Assembly (NCBI GenBank): GCA_002713385.1
Contig: PAWC01000036.1
Span: 17,230 to 30,326, forward strand
Direction: 5' to 3'
Origin: Fidelibacterota bacterium
GTDB taxonomy: Bacteria > Fidelibacterota > Marinisomatia > Marinisomatales > TCS55
Length of the DNA stretch: 13,097 nt
Shown: piece by piece, positions 1-8,870 of the stretch
How the letters are laid out: every line of letters begins with the position of its first letter
Numbering within the stretch: the first letter of the stretch is position 1
Position numbers and translations under genes: made by a program
Notes under the pieces: model-generated
Database searches by the model: none
Told to the model about the DNA's origin: nothing
Seen by the model: the letters and a program-made list of their open reading frames with translations, nothing else

Positions 1-917
1 ATTTTGATTCACTTATTGAAAAAGGCTTTCTTCCCAACTATTTCAAAAATATCTTTGATCGATTAAAGAAAATACCACCCCTTATCTCGCCAGACGGGTT
101 AGCGAAAGAATATTTTATAGCAGGAGGAACTGACATCTATATCCAGGAAGGTGAAAAACTACCCGAATCTTCTGTTAGTATCTTGAGCCTCCATCCGAAA
201 ATGAAGGGGATTTCCAAAAATAATGGACATATTCATGTAGGCGCTTTAACAACATTCGAGGAATTTGCTTTTCATTCGTATATCAAAGAAATCATACCTC
301 AAATTGATGATTATATGTTTCTCAATGCTTCCTGGCAGATACGGAATCGGGCAACCTTGGGTGGTAATATCATTAATGCTTCTCCAATTGGAGACATGAC
401 AATTCTTCTTTTGGCAATGGATACACAACTGGTCCTTCAAAATGGATCCGGGAGCCGGATAGTACCCCTCACTTCCTTTTATAATGGATATAAACAAATG
501 GATAAAACGGATTCTGAAATTCTAACAGAAATCCTGATTCCAAATTCTGCAACTGAATCAAAGATCCATTTTGAAAAGGTATCCAAACGGAAATGTCTAG
601 ACATTGCTTCTGTAAACATGGCGATGAGTGTAACAGGACAGGACGGTTTTATTCAAGATATCAGCTTGGCTATTGGAGGTATAGCTCCTATTCCTTTATA
701 TATGAAAGAGTCATGTTCAATGTTAAAAGGACAAGCAGTATCTAAAAATTTAGTGGAAAAAGCGGCCAAATTGATACAGCAAGAAATTTCACCTATTACA
801 GATGTTCGCGGGAGCATGGAATACAAGCGCTTATTAGCCCATCAACTTGTTATTAAATCTTTCATCACTCTTTTCCCTGAAAGCCTTTCTGCAGAGGAAT
901 TTTATGAAAAACATTGA
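1..917 (+). CDS. xdhA: Xanthine dehydrogenase small subunit XdhA, FAD-binding part (5' partial)
   Basis: This is the C-terminal 304 residues of the iron-sulfur/FAD subunit of xanthine dehydrogenase, which passes electrons from the molybdenum subunit through FAD to NAD+. The frame is open from base 3, so the gene begins upstream. A TTG at 183 is internal and should not be taken as the start, because FAD-domain sequence precedes it. The residues encoded before about base 100 look like the linker that follows an N-terminal 2Fe-2S domain, so a fused 2Fe-2S/FAD subunit is likely (inferred). The FAD pyrophosphate-binding motif IAGGTDIY lies near bases 117-140. The second FAD motif, RNRATLGGNIINASPIGD, lies near 342-395. 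The last roughly 100 residues match the CO-dehydrogenase flavoprotein C-terminal domain. The gene overlaps xdhB by 14 bp, which suggests translational coupling. Confidence 0.9.
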   Translation, partial: FDSLIEKGFLPNYFKNIFDRLKKIPPLISPDGLAKEYFIAGGTDIYIQEGEKLPESSVSILSLHPKMKGISKNNGHIHVGALTTFEEFAFHSYIKEIIPQIDDYMFLNASWQIRNRATLGGNIINASPIGDMTILLLAMDTQLVLQNGSGSRIVPLTSFYNGYKQMDKTDSEILTEILIPNSATESKIHFEKVSKRKCLDIASVNMAMSVTGQDGFIQDISLAIGGIAPIPLYMKESCSMLKGQAVSKNLVEKAAKLIQQEISPITDVRGSMEYKRLLAHQLVIKSFITLFPESLSAEEFYEKH

Positions 918-3219
918 TGCTGCTTTACATACGCGCGGTGAGTCAGAATATGTAGATGATGTCCCACAGCCTGCTGACATGCTATACGCAGCTATCTATG
1001 GCTCTCCTGTCGCTCATGGTAAAATCATGCAGTTTAATTTTACTGATGCCAAAAACATTCGGGGTGTTGTAGCAATACTTACAGCTCAAGATATTCCTGG
1101 AGAGAATCAGATTGGTCCCATTATCCAAGACGAACCCTTGTTGGCGGAGGAAAAAGTGCATTTTGCCGGCCAACCTTTAGCAGTTGTGATCGCTTCCAGT
1201 CCACAAGCTGCCAGAAAAGGGGTCAGATCCATTCACACAGATATTGAAGAATTACCTGTAATCGTACATCCGAAAGTGGCCTATGAAAAAGGTGAGATCA
1301 TTGGTACACCGCGTACATTGGCCATCGGTGATATAGATGCTTCTTGGGAAAAGTGCGATATAATCGTTGAAGGTACGTGCAATATTGGTGGGCAAGAACA
1401 CGTCTATCTTGAGACTCAAAGAGCTCGAGCCATCCCCTTGGAAGGTGACGTCATCAGAATTCATGCTTCCACTCAAAGTCCTTATGCCAGCCAACGTGCA
1501 GCTGCCAAAATCCTAGGGGTTAATCATCATAAGATAGAAGTGGATGTCAAGCGAATAGGGGGTGGATTTGGGGGTAAAGAAGACCAGGCAACACCCATTG
1601 GATGTTTAGCCGCCTTAGGCGCATGGCATACAGGAAAACCAGTGGAACTTGTTTTAAACCGCTCAGAAGACATGAGGATGACCGGTAAACGCCATCCTTA
1701 CATTTCAGATTTCAAGATTGGTGCAACGAATGATGGAAAGGTCATCGCTTATGAAGTAAACCATTATCAGAATTCAGGTGCAGCTGCTGATCTGTCTACT
1801 GCCGTTCTTGAAAGAACTCTTTACCACAGTACTAACAGTTATTTTATCCCTAACGCACGAATAACTGGTGCTTGCTGTCGAACAAACCTTCCCCCTAATA
1901 CTGCATTTAGGGGATTTGGTGGTCCCCAAGGGATGTTTGTTATTGAGTCTGCATTGGAAAAAGTAGCAGAAGCACTGCAAAAACCTAAAGAAGAGATTCA
2001 ACAGAAAAACCTACTTAAAAAAGGTGACCCCTTTCCTTTTGGACAGCTGTTTCAGAATGACCATATACAACGGTCTTGGAAAGATACTTTAGGTAATTAC
2101 GATCTTAATGGAATCAGCAATCGTATTAAAAAGTTCAACAACGATCATTTTGATACCAAAAAAGGGTTAGCAGTCATGCCTGTATGTTTTGGCATCTCTT
2201 TCACAACAACCTTCATGAATCAAGCCAGCGCGCTGGTACACATTTACACTGACGGCAGTGTTAGTGTTACCACAGGGGGAATTGAGATGGGTCAAGGTTT
2301 GAACACGAATATACTCAAAATTACTGCAGAAACGTTGGGTATTGGGTCTGATAGAATTAAGATTGAAAGCACCAACACTACTCGTATTGCCAATATGTCA
2401 CCCAGCGCTGCGAGTTCCACTACCTTACTGAACGGAAATGCAACTGTATTGGCAATTAACCAGATTCTTTCACGGATCAAAACATTTGCAGCAGAAGAAT
2501 TGGGTTTCACAGAAAAGGATAATATCACTATCTCTTCTGAAAAAATACTTTACAAAGGTGAAAACACTGGCATGACCTGGAATGAATTGATTCAAAAAGC
2601 TTATCTTGCACGAATAGGTCTATCAGCTCATGCTTTTTTTGCCACACCTGACATTTGGTTCGATAAAAAGAAAGAACAAGGCGAACCCTTTGCTTACCAC
2701 GTTGTAGGGGCAGCAATTATTGAAGTGACCTTGGATTGTTTGAAAGGTATCTATGATATTGATTCAGTAAAAATAGTACACGACCTGGGACGCCCCTTGA
2801 ATAAAAGAGTGGACCTCGGCCAGATCGAAGGTGGACTTGCCCAAGGATTGGGATGGGTGACTATGGAGGATCTTCAATATGACGAAAAAGGTATATTACT
2901 CTCCAATGCTTTGGCGAGCTATAAAGTCCCTGATGTTTATTTTATGCCTGATGATATACAAGTAACGTTTTTAGAAGATGCTGACAGCGATCTAGGACCC
3001 TACGGTTCAAAAGCTGTAGGCGAGCCGCCGCTTATGTATGGAATTGGAGCATTTTTCGCGTTAAGAAACGCAATGAAATCCTTTAGACCTGACTTAGAGT
3101 TTCCCCACACTTCTCCCCTAACCCCAGAACGAATTCTAATGTCTCTTTATCCAGAATTTCTCAACGACATAAAAAAATACGATTCTCAATCTATATCATT
3201 GGATGAGGAAATTGTTTGA
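904..3219 (+). CDS. xdhB: Xanthine dehydrogenase molybdopterin-binding large subunit XdhB
   Basis: This is the molybdenum-cofactor subunit that hydroxylates hypoxanthine and xanthine to urate. It is 771 residues long, normal for bacterial XdhB. I chose ATG 904 because AGAGGA sits just upstream at the usual distance and the protein then begins with the family-typical GESEYVDDVPQP; the open frame extends back to a TTG at 847 without good cause. The N-terminal a/b hammerhead domain covers about residues 10-120, followed by the molybdopterin-binding domains. By spacing against the bovine enzyme, the active-site residues are present: Gln191 (bovine Q767), Glu226 in GGGFGGKE (E802), Arg304 in VLERTL (R880), Arg336 and Phe338 in TAFRGFGG (R912, F914), and the base Glu707 in VGEPP (E1261). 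The Arg880 equivalent marks a purine-oxidising xanthine dehydrogenase rather than an aldehyde oxidase. Confidence 0.96.
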   Translation: MKNIDAALHTRGESEYVDDVPQPADMLYAAIYGSPVAHGKIMQFNFTDAKNIRGVVAILTAQDIPGENQIGPIIQDEPLLAEEKVHFAGQPLAVVIASSPQAARKGVRSIHTDIEELPVIVHPKVAYEKGEIIGTPRTLAIGDIDASWEKCDIIVEGTCNIGGQEHVYLETQRARAIPLEGDVIRIHASTQSPYASQRAAAKILGVNHHKIEVDVKRIGGGFGGKEDQATPIGCLAALGAWHTGKPVELVLNRSEDMRMTGKRHPYISDFKIGATNDGKVIAYEVNHYQNSGAAADLSTAVLERTLYHSTNSYFIPNARITGACCRTNLPPNTAFRGFGGPQGMFVIESALEKVAEALQKPKEEIQQKNLLKKGDPFPFGQLFQNDHIQRSWKDTLGNYDLNGISNRIKKFNNDHFDTKKGLAVMPVCFGISFTTTFMNQASALVHIYTDGSVSVTTGGIEMGQGLNTNILKITAETLGIGSDRIKIESTNTTRIANMSPSAASSTTLLNGNATVLAINQILSRIKTFAAEELGFTEKDNITISSEKILYKGENTGMTWNELIQKAYLARIGLSAHAFFATPDIWFDKKKEQGEPFAYHVVGAAIIEVTLDCLKGIYDIDSVKIVHDLGRPLNKRVDLGQIEGGLAQGLGWVTMEDLQYDEKGILLSNALASYKVPDVYFMPDDIQVTFLEDADSDLGPYGSKAVGEPPLMYGIGAFFALRNAMKSFRPDLEFPHTSPLTPERILMSLYPEFLNDIKKYDSQSISLDEEIV

Positions 3220-4204
3220 GTTGATTTCTTTTCCAGCAAACTCCTTTTGGGAAACCGCAGCTTCACTACTTGAGAAAAGACAAAAAGTTTTTCTAGCCTT
3301 GGTGGCAGAACACACTCAACACTCTCCAGGTACCACCGGTGCAAAATTGCTTGTAGCAAAAGAGTGTGATCCCTTGGGAACAATCGGTGGCGGCATTATG
3401 GAATACAACCTTGTTAAACGAGTGGAAGGGATATTGGATCGGGATAGCTTCACTCCTGAGCTCCAAACACTCATCCATAGAAAATCCGGTCCTGGAGAAA
3501 AATCAGGAATGATCTGCGCTGGCCAGCAAACCAATGTCTATTATATGTGTGATCCAGAAAAAGATAGTAAAGATGTAAATAAACTTTCACGACTTTTAAG
3601 CGAAAATCGATCTGCTAAGTTGTCGATTGATCCATCTGGCATGGTTGTTCAAGAACAGCCGCCAAATCTTAACCAGAATCAAATCAAATTATCTGTCGGT
3701 GGCGAGAATTGGCTGTACGAAGAGCAACTTTTTAATTTCAATCGAATTGCTATTATCGGTGGTGGACATTGCTCTCTTGCATTATCTCGTTTGATGAAGC
3801 AACTCGGTTTTAGTGTAAGTGTATTTGATACTCGTGAAAATGTATCCACTATCAAAGAAAACACGTATGCAAACACAGTCCATATCGTTGCTGATTTTTG
3901 TGAATCATCAGCATTAATAGAATTCCCTGAATTGACGTTTGTTGTGGTCATGACTACAGATGTGGTTTCAGATGTCCGAGGTGTTTTGGGAGCAATTGAT
4001 TTGCCTTTTCCATTTATTGGCGTAATGGGTAGTCAATCAAAAATAGCTGATATTAACAAACAACTCATGAAAGAAGGCATCACAAAAGATCAATTGAAAC
4101 GCCTTACTGCGCCTGTGGGCATACCCATGGTTAGTAATACACCAGAAGAAATTGCCGTTAGCGTTGCAGCACAGATACTTCAGTATAAAAACTCAACCAG
4201 CTAA
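3203..4204 (+). CDS. xdhC: XdhC-family molybdenum cofactor insertion chaperone
   Basis: XdhC proteins bind the molybdenum cofactor, promote its sulfuration and deliver it to XdhB; they are not part of the final enzyme. The product is up to 333 residues. The N-terminal XdhC/CoxI domain shows HSPGTTGAKLLV and the glycine-rich TIGGGIME, and around Cys105 an ICAGQ in place of the commoner CGG. The C-terminal Rossmann-like domain begins with IAIIGGGHC (GGGH at residues 186-189) and carries PFIGVMGSQSK and a family-typical tail with GIPMVSNTPEEIAVSVAA. The start is uncertain: ATG 3203 overlaps xdhB by 17 bp but has no clear ribosome-binding site. TTG 3221, with GAGGAA about 10 bp upstream, is a real alternative that removes six residues. 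Its position directly after xdhAB supports the call. Confidence 0.92.
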   Translation: MRKLFELISFPANSFWETAASLLEKRQKVFLALVAEHTQHSPGTTGAKLLVAKECDPLGTIGGGIMEYNLVKRVEGILDRDSFTPELQTLIHRKSGPGEKSGMICAGQQTNVYYMCDPEKDSKDVNKLSRLLSENRSAKLSIDPSGMVVQEQPPNLNQNQIKLSVGGENWLYEEQLFNFNRIAIIGGGHCSLALSRLMKQLGFSVSVFDTRENVSTIKENTYANTVHIVADFCESSALIEFPELTFVVVMTTDVVSDVRGVLGAIDLPFPFIGVMGSQSKIADINKQLMKEGITKDQLKRLTAPVGIPMVSNTPEEIAVSVAAQILQYKNSTS

Positions 4205-4208
4205 ATAG

Positions 4209-5567
4209 ATGTCACATTCTCCTGACCTAGCGATAACCAGCCAGAGAGTCATCACACCTGATGGAGAAAAAGCAGCTGCAGTTCTTATCAAAGATGAAAA
4301 AATATTGGATGTTCTGCCGATGGACGATATTCAGAATGATTGCCCGATTGAAGATATGGGTAATGATGTGGTTATGCCGGGGTTGGTGGATGTACATGTT
4401 CACATAAACGAACCGGGAAGAACCGATTGGGAAGGGTTCGAAACTGCAACCAAAGCTGCTTGCGCTGGAGGTATTACTACTCTTGTTGATATGCCACTAA
4501 ACTGTAACCCTGTAACGACTAATATGGGGGCTTTCAATGCAAAAATAACATCGACTCAAAAAAAACTATGGGTCGATTGTGGGTTTTATGGCGGTCTGAT
4601 TCCGGATAATCTGCATGAGATTGAGTTATTAGCTAAAGCAGGTGTTTTAGGATTCAAAGCGTTTATGAGTCATTCGGGGATCGATGAATTCCCAAAAGTA
4701 TCAGAGCAAAATTTACGCGATGTATTATTCATCCTAGCCAAATATAATCTGCCACTTCTGGTTCATGCTGAACTTGAGGATGGCGATAATACAACAGATG
4801 ATCTTATTACCTATGAAAGCTATATGGCTACCAGGCCAAAATCTTGGGAAAATAATGCAATCAAACTTTTGATTAGCTTATGTGCAGAGTTTCAAACACC
4901 CATACACATTGTTCACTTATCCTCATCAGAAATATTGAATGAAATTTCCTCAGCCAGGGAAAACGGATTGCCAATTACAGTGGAAACATGCCCCCACTAT
5001 CTCCATTTTACTGCAGAAAAAATAGCAGATGGTGATACCAGATTTAAATGTGCCCCACCCATCAGGGATGCTAATAATAGAGAACAACTTTGGCGAGGGT
5101 TGAAATCTGGAATTATCGATTTTATTACATCTGACCATTCGCCTTGTCAACCTGAATTAAAAAAATTGTCTGAAGGAAGGTTTGATAAAGCATGGGGTGG
5201 AATTTCTTCCGTGCAATTGACTTTGCCAATCATATGGTCGGAATGCAAAAATGAAGGCTTATCATTGGCCCAATTAACGAACTGGTTGTGCGATGCTCCT
5301 GCTAAATTTATTGGAATGGACGATTGTAAAGGTCAAATTTTACCTGGCAAAGATGCTGACATCACTTGTTGGGATCCAGATGAATCTTTTTTAGTTGAGC
5401 CTGCAATGATACATTACAAACACAAGTTGACACCTTATGATGGTGAGCAATTATTTGGCGTTGTAAAAAAGACCTTTCTTAGGGGAAACAAAATCTTTGA
5501 TAATAATCGTTTCACAAATGGTCCTCTCGGAAAACCACTTTATAGAAGTTATGACAAAAAAAACTAA
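4209..5567 (+). CDS. allB: Allantoinase
   Basis: This cyclic amidohydrolase opens the hydantoin ring of allantoin to give allantoate. It is 452 residues, the usual length. The binuclear metal site of the family is complete: His63 and His65 in HVHINEPG, the carboxylated lysine Lys150 in GFKAFMSH, His186 in LLVHAE, His236 in HIVHLSS and Asp309 in ITSDHSPC. The strand DMPLNCNPVT is typical of allantoinases and argues against dihydropyrimidinase or dihydroorotase, as does the context between xdhC and allantoicase. ATG 4209 lies 4 bp after the xdhC stop, with no strong ribosome-binding site, so translation may depend on coupling to xdhC. The protein is expected to be cytoplasmic. Confidence 0.95.
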   Translation: MSHSPDLAITSQRVITPDGEKAAAVLIKDEKILDVLPMDDIQNDCPIEDMGNDVVMPGLVDVHVHINEPGRTDWEGFETATKAACAGGITTLVDMPLNCNPVTTNMGAFNAKITSTQKKLWVDCGFYGGLIPDNLHEIELLAKAGVLGFKAFMSHSGIDEFPKVSEQNLRDVLFILAKYNLPLLVHAELEDGDNTTDDLITYESYMATRPKSWENNAIKLLISLCAEFQTPIHIVHLSSSEILNEISSARENGLPITVETCPHYLHFTAEKIADGDTRFKCAPPIRDANNREQLWRGLKSGIIDFITSDHSPCQPELKKLSEGRFDKAWGGISSVQLTLPIIWSECKNEGLSLAQLTNWLCDAPAKFIGMDDCKGQILPGKDADITCWDPDESFLVEPAMIHYKHKLTPYDGEQLFGVVKKTFLRGNKIFDNNRFTNGPLGKPLYRSYDKKN

Positions 5568-6546
5568 ACAAACACTTACAGACCTAGCATCAGAAGCAAA
5601 TGGTAGCCGTGCCTTGTTAGCCAGCGACGAATTTTTCGCCCCAAAAGAAAACCTGCTAAAGGCGGGGCGCGGGGAATTCATTCCTGAAAAATATACCGAT
5701 CATGGCAAATGGATGGATGGATGGGAAACTCGCAGAAAGAGATCTGAAGGACATGATTGGTGCATAATTCGACTCGGAAATCCTGGGATAATTAAAGAAT
5801 TAGATATTGACACCAACCATTTTGTTGGTAACTATCCTTCTTACGCCTCAGTGGATGCATGCCAGTTGCCATATTATTCATCATTCGAAGGATTAACAGA
5901 TCTTGAACATGATTGGATTGAGATCCTTCCTAAATCAGAACTTTCAAGTGATTCACAAAATCTGTTTACTATAGAATTTGATAGACAGTTTACCCACCTC
6001 CGCCTCAATATATATCCAGATGGCGGAGTGGCTCGCTTAAAAGTCTTTGGACATGAAGAACATCTTGATAGCGAAAAGGATTGGTTCGATGCAGCTGCTG
6101 CTGAAAATGGGGGACAGGCTCTCGCATGCAGCGATATGCATTTCGGTGATATGCAAAATATTATCAAATCTGGAACAGCAATCGACATGAGTGACGGCTG
6201 GGAAACAAAACGTCGTAGGGGCTCTGGACACGACTGGTTGATACTTAAACTTGGTTCTCCTTGCAAAGCTGAACTAATATTGGTGGATACATTACATTTC
6301 AAAGGAAATTTTCCTGATTCATGTTCAATTGAAGGATGTTTTGAACCCAATGCCAATAGTGAATCTATTCTTCTAGACAATGTTGCCTGGATGGAAATCC
6401 TGCCAAAAAACAAGCTGAAAAGTCATACAGAACATATTTTTAATATTGAACTGAAAAATTCTGGTCAATGCACTCACTTACGATTAAATATTTTCCCTGA
6501 TGGTGGTGTGAGCCGATTAAGAATTTTTGGCCGCCCTATAACCTAA
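5551..6546 (+). CDS. alc: Allantoicase (allantoate amidinohydrolase)
   Basis: Allantoicase splits allantoate into ureidoglycolate and urea. The 331-residue protein has the expected two tandem allantoicase repeats. DGWETRRKR followed by GHDW at 56-70 recurs as DGWETKRRR followed by GHDW at 215-229. A second segment, THLRLNIYPDGG (148-159), recurs as THLRLNIFPDGG (308-319), each followed by a similar strand ending in FG. I chose ATG 5551 over an upstream in-frame TTG at 5497 because it removes a tail that overlaps allB deeply and leaves a 17-bp overlap; AGAAG lies just before it. Use of allantoicase, not allantoate amidohydrolase (AllC), means nitrogen is released as urea, so a urease or urea export would be expected elsewhere in the genome. 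Confidence 0.95.
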   Translation: MTKKTKQTLTDLASEANGSRALLASDEFFAPKENLLKAGRGEFIPEKYTDHGKWMDGWETRRKRSEGHDWCIIRLGNPGIIKELDIDTNHFVGNYPSYASVDACQLPYYSSFEGLTDLEHDWIEILPKSELSSDSQNLFTIEFDRQFTHLRLNIYPDGGVARLKVFGHEEHLDSEKDWFDAAAAENGGQALACSDMHFGDMQNIIKSGTAIDMSDGWETKRRRGSGHDWLILKLGSPCKAELILVDTLHFKGNFPDSCSIEGCFEPNANSESILLDNVAWMEILPKNKLKSHTEHIFNIELKNSGQCTHLRLNIFPDGGVSRLRIFGRPIT

Positions 6547-6570
6547 TAATCAGCAACCATTTCTGATTAT
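6546..6570. repeat. Perfect 8-bp inverted repeat in the alc-uraD gap
   Basis: ATAATCAG at 6546-6553 is mirrored exactly by CTGATTAT at 6563-6570 around a 9-base loop. It lies in the only spacer longer than 10 bp inside the operon and directly follows the allantoicase stop codon. AATTTTAT follows, which is too weak a U-run for a confident terminator. It may be a transcript-processing or attenuation hairpin, or a dyad operator. The repeat is seen directly; any role is inferred. Confidence 0.5.
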
Positions 6571-6578
6571 AATTTTAT

Positions 6579-7085
6579 ATGACATTAAAAGAATTGAACA
6601 ACTTACCCGAATATGAAGCTTTGAAACAGTTTTCAATCTGCTGTGGAACATTCAAATGGGTGGAACAAATGGGAAACAGTCGACCTTTTCAAAATAAAAA
6701 TGAACTATTAAAAATGGCAGAAAAAATCTGGTTTTCCCTATCCGGCCAAGACTGGCTAGAGGCATTTTCTCACCATCCAAAAATCGGTGATTTCGAATCT
6801 CTGCGATCAAAATTCCAGAAAACCGCCAAATTATCTGAATTTGAACAGAAAGGCATTAGCCATGTTTCAGAAAACATATTAAGAGAGATTGAAAAAGGAA
6901 ATCAATTGTACGAAAACAATTTCGGATATATTTTTATTGTTTGTGCAACAGGTAAAACAGCCGAAGAAATGTTAGTACTTATAAATGAAAGACTGAAGAA
7001 CGATCCAGAAGCTGAACTGTTGATCGCAGCCAATGAACAAAATAAAATTACCAGACTGCGACTGGAAAAATTATTTGACCTATGA
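6579..7085 (+). CDS. uraD: OHCU decarboxylase
   Basis: The enzyme decarboxylates 2-oxo-4-hydroxy-4-carboxy-5-ureidoimidazoline (OHCU) to (S)-allantoin, the last step of the three-step conversion of urate. The 168-residue protein has the typical family size. The catalytic-histidine motif is present as HHPKIGD (His66 immediately before the proline). The C-terminal signature is also strong, with YIFIVCATGKTAEEML, a nearby NDPE.EL segment and the final ITRLRLEKL. ATG 6579 follows an AT-rich spacer with no Shine-Dalgarno sequence. The stop overlaps the next gene by 4 bp (ATGA). Function is well supported by uraH and puuD in the same operon. Confidence 0.94.
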   Translation: MTLKELNNLPEYEALKQFSICCGTFKWVEQMGNSRPFQNKNELLKMAEKIWFSLSGQDWLEAFSHHPKIGDFESLRSKFQKTAKLSEFEQKGISHVSENILREIEKGNQLYENNFGYIFIVCATGKTAEEMLVLINERLKNDPEAELLIAANEQNKITRLRLEKLFDL

Positions 7086-8521
7086 AATTATCTTTAGACC
7101 CTACAACAATAGAATTGGTTACTGCTCACCTTAAAACTGCTAATAGTTATTTCAATAGAACTCACCCTGGCGAATCTACCGATAGACAGCCTGTCCATAC
7201 AGTGTATGGGGGAGCACATATATTTCGAGCTGGGACATCAGAAAAAATGGCCGATTCAGCCCTTAAACACTTGAAGGCGTACGCTCCAAACTTTGTTGTA
7301 TTCGCAAAAGCCCTTGAATTAAATGGCCATGAAAATCTACCGGAAAAAGATGAAGAAATTTCCACCGTTGCAGATCAATTAAATACTGATCCAGAAGCTG
7401 TTAATAAAAAGAATACGGCCGCATTTTTTGCTTATACTGTATATCAAAGGGTATTTAATAAATTGAGACATGCACCTGTAGAGGATTTCCGAATCGATTT
7501 CGAAGATGGGTTTGGATATCGTCCTGATGAAGAGGAAGACCAATACGCCGTTGGGGCCGCAGAAGAAGTAGCAAAAGGGATGACAGGAAATTCACTCCCA
7601 CCATTTATCGGTATCCGAATTAAACCGCTTACAGAAGAACTAAAAACCCGGGCAATCAGAACACTAGATTTATTCATTACCACCCTTTTGAACAAAACAA
7701 AGGGTGAACTCCCCAAGAATTTTGTAGTTACCCTGCCAAAAGTAACTGTTCCGGAACAGGTTAATGCTCTTGCTCAACTTTTTGATTCCTTGGAAGCGAA
7801 AACTGGCTTGTCATCGGGATTTCTTAAAATGGAAATCATGATTGAAACACCTCAATCCATTTTAGACAGCAATGGCAATTCAGGTCTTCCTGCGCTGGTA
7901 AACGCAGCAGACGGTAGATGTGTTGCTGCTCATTTTGGTGTCTACGACTATACAGCTTCCTCCAACATTACTGCAGCATATCAAAGTATGACGCATCCGG
8001 TTTGTGACTTTGCGCGACATATGATGCAGGTTGCTCTAGCTGGGACAGGTATAAGACTCTCCGACGGGGCAACGAATATCATGCCCATTGGACCTCACCA
8101 TCCACATGATAAACAACCTTTAACAGTTAGCCAAAAGGAAGAAAATCACAATGTCGTATATCACGCTTGGAAACTAAACTACAACAACATTCGCCATTCC
8201 CTGAAACATGGGTATTACCAAGGGTGGGATTTACATCCAGCGCAGCTTCCAATCCGGTATGCTGCAGTTTATTCTTTTTTCTTGGAGGGTTTGCCGGCTG
8301 CATCACATAGACTAAAATCGTTTATGGAAAAGGCGGCCCAAGCCACGCTGGTAGGTGATGTTTTTGATGACGCTGCCACTGGTCAGGCGCTGCTGAATTA
8401 TTTCCTCCATGGAATTAGCTACGGTGCTATTACCGAAGAGGAGACAAAAGCAACAGGTCTCACTCTGGAAGAAATTCGATCACGATCCTTTACAAAAATT
8501 TTACAAGGGAGACAATTATGA
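7082..8521 (+). CDS. CitE/HpcH-like (aldolase/citrate lyase superfamily) protein of unknown substrate in the purine operon
   Basis: This 479-residue protein has no established function that I recognise. It carries marks of the Mg-dependent HpcH/HpaI/CitE TIM-barrel superfamily: DFRIDFEDGFG at about 135-145, resembling the CitE DLEDAV strand; MEIMIETPQSI with Glu255; and AAHFGVYDYTAS with Asp289, the usual metal-ligand pair. It is much longer than ordinary CitE (about 290 residues), with an N-terminal extension and a helical C-terminal part containing DVFDDAATGQALLNYF. From memory it resembles proteins annotated DUF6986 or 'aldolase' beside allantoin genes in actinobacteria. The superfamily includes enzymes that make, cleave or use glyoxylate and oxaloacetate, so ureidoglycolate cleavage or glyoxylate condensation is a reasonable hypothesis. 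It overlaps uraD and uraH by 4 bp each, so it is embedded in the pathway. The superfamily call is fairly secure; the function is inference. Confidence 0.75.
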   Translation: MKLSLDPTTIELVTAHLKTANSYFNRTHPGESTDRQPVHTVYGGAHIFRAGTSEKMADSALKHLKAYAPNFVVFAKALELNGHENLPEKDEEISTVADQLNTDPEAVNKKNTAAFFAYTVYQRVFNKLRHAPVEDFRIDFEDGFGYRPDEEEDQYAVGAAEEVAKGMTGNSLPPFIGIRIKPLTEELKTRAIRTLDLFITTLLNKTKGELPKNFVVTLPKVTVPEQVNALAQLFDSLEAKTGLSSGFLKMEIMIETPQSILDSNGNSGLPALVNAADGRCVAAHFGVYDYTASSNITAAYQSMTHPVCDFARHMMQVALAGTGIRLSDGATNIMPIGPHHPHDKQPLTVSQKEENHNVVYHAWKLNYNNIRHSLKHGYYQGWDLHPAQLPIRYAAVYSFFLEGLPAASHRLKSFMEKAAQATLVGDVFDDAATGQALLNYFLHGISYGAITEEETKATGLTLEEIRSRSFTKILQGRQL

Positions 8522-8865
8522 ACAGTCCAATCACTACACATGTACTCGATACTGTTCGAGGATGTCCGGCAATAGAGATCCATGCGGTACTGGAAGTGTT
8601 GAACAAGTTAGAAACATGGGAGACCGTTGGAGAGGGCCACACCGATGCTGACGGCAGAATCAACAATTTGTTATCTGACAACAAACTAATTTCGCCTGGT
8701 ACTTATCGACTGACATTTTATGTCTCTCCTTACTTTCAATCTCAAAATGTGGATAGTTTCTATTCTGCCATCCCGATTGTATTTACCATTAATAATCCGG
8801 AACAGCATTACCATATTCCTCTATTACTAAATCCATTTGGGTACTCAACCTACAAAGGAAGTTGA
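8518..8865 (+). CDS. uraH: 5-hydroxyisourate hydrolase (transthyretin-like)
   Basis: It hydrolyses 5-hydroxyisourate, the product of urate oxidation, to OHCU. The protein is 115 residues, a normal size for the bacterial transthyretin-related enzyme. Active-site residues are visible: His8 in ITTHVLD, Arg47 in DADGRI, the histidines of HYHIPLLL (97 and 99), and the C-terminal signature FGYSTYKGS at 107-115. The signature has Lys where YRGS is usual, a conservative change. ATG 8518 has a strong AAGGGAG ribosome-binding site and overlaps the preceding stop by 4 bp. No signal peptide is seen, so it should act in the cytoplasm. Confidence 0.95.
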   Translation: MNSPITTHVLDTVRGCPAIEIHAVLEVLNKLETWETVGEGHTDADGRINNLLSDNKLISPGTYRLTFYVSPYFQSQNVDSFYSAIPIVFTINNPEQHYHIPLLLNPFGYSTYKGS

Positions 8866-8870
8866 TAGAA

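Noticed and set aside
183..185. TTG 183 as the start of a short FAD-subunit gene
   Set aside because: The frame is open to the window edge and the FAD motif IAGGTDIY lies before 183, so the gene is simply cut by the window.
847..903. TTG 847 as the start of xdhB
   Set aside because: It would give a 57-bp deeper overlap and an N-terminal tail unlike the family. ATG 904 has an AGAGGA site and begins the conserved sequence.
5874..6413. 179-residue open frame on the minus strand inside allantoicase
   Set aside because: It lies wholly opposite a well-conserved gene, shows no recognisable domain and has low-complexity Ser/Arg-rich composition typical of an antisense shadow.
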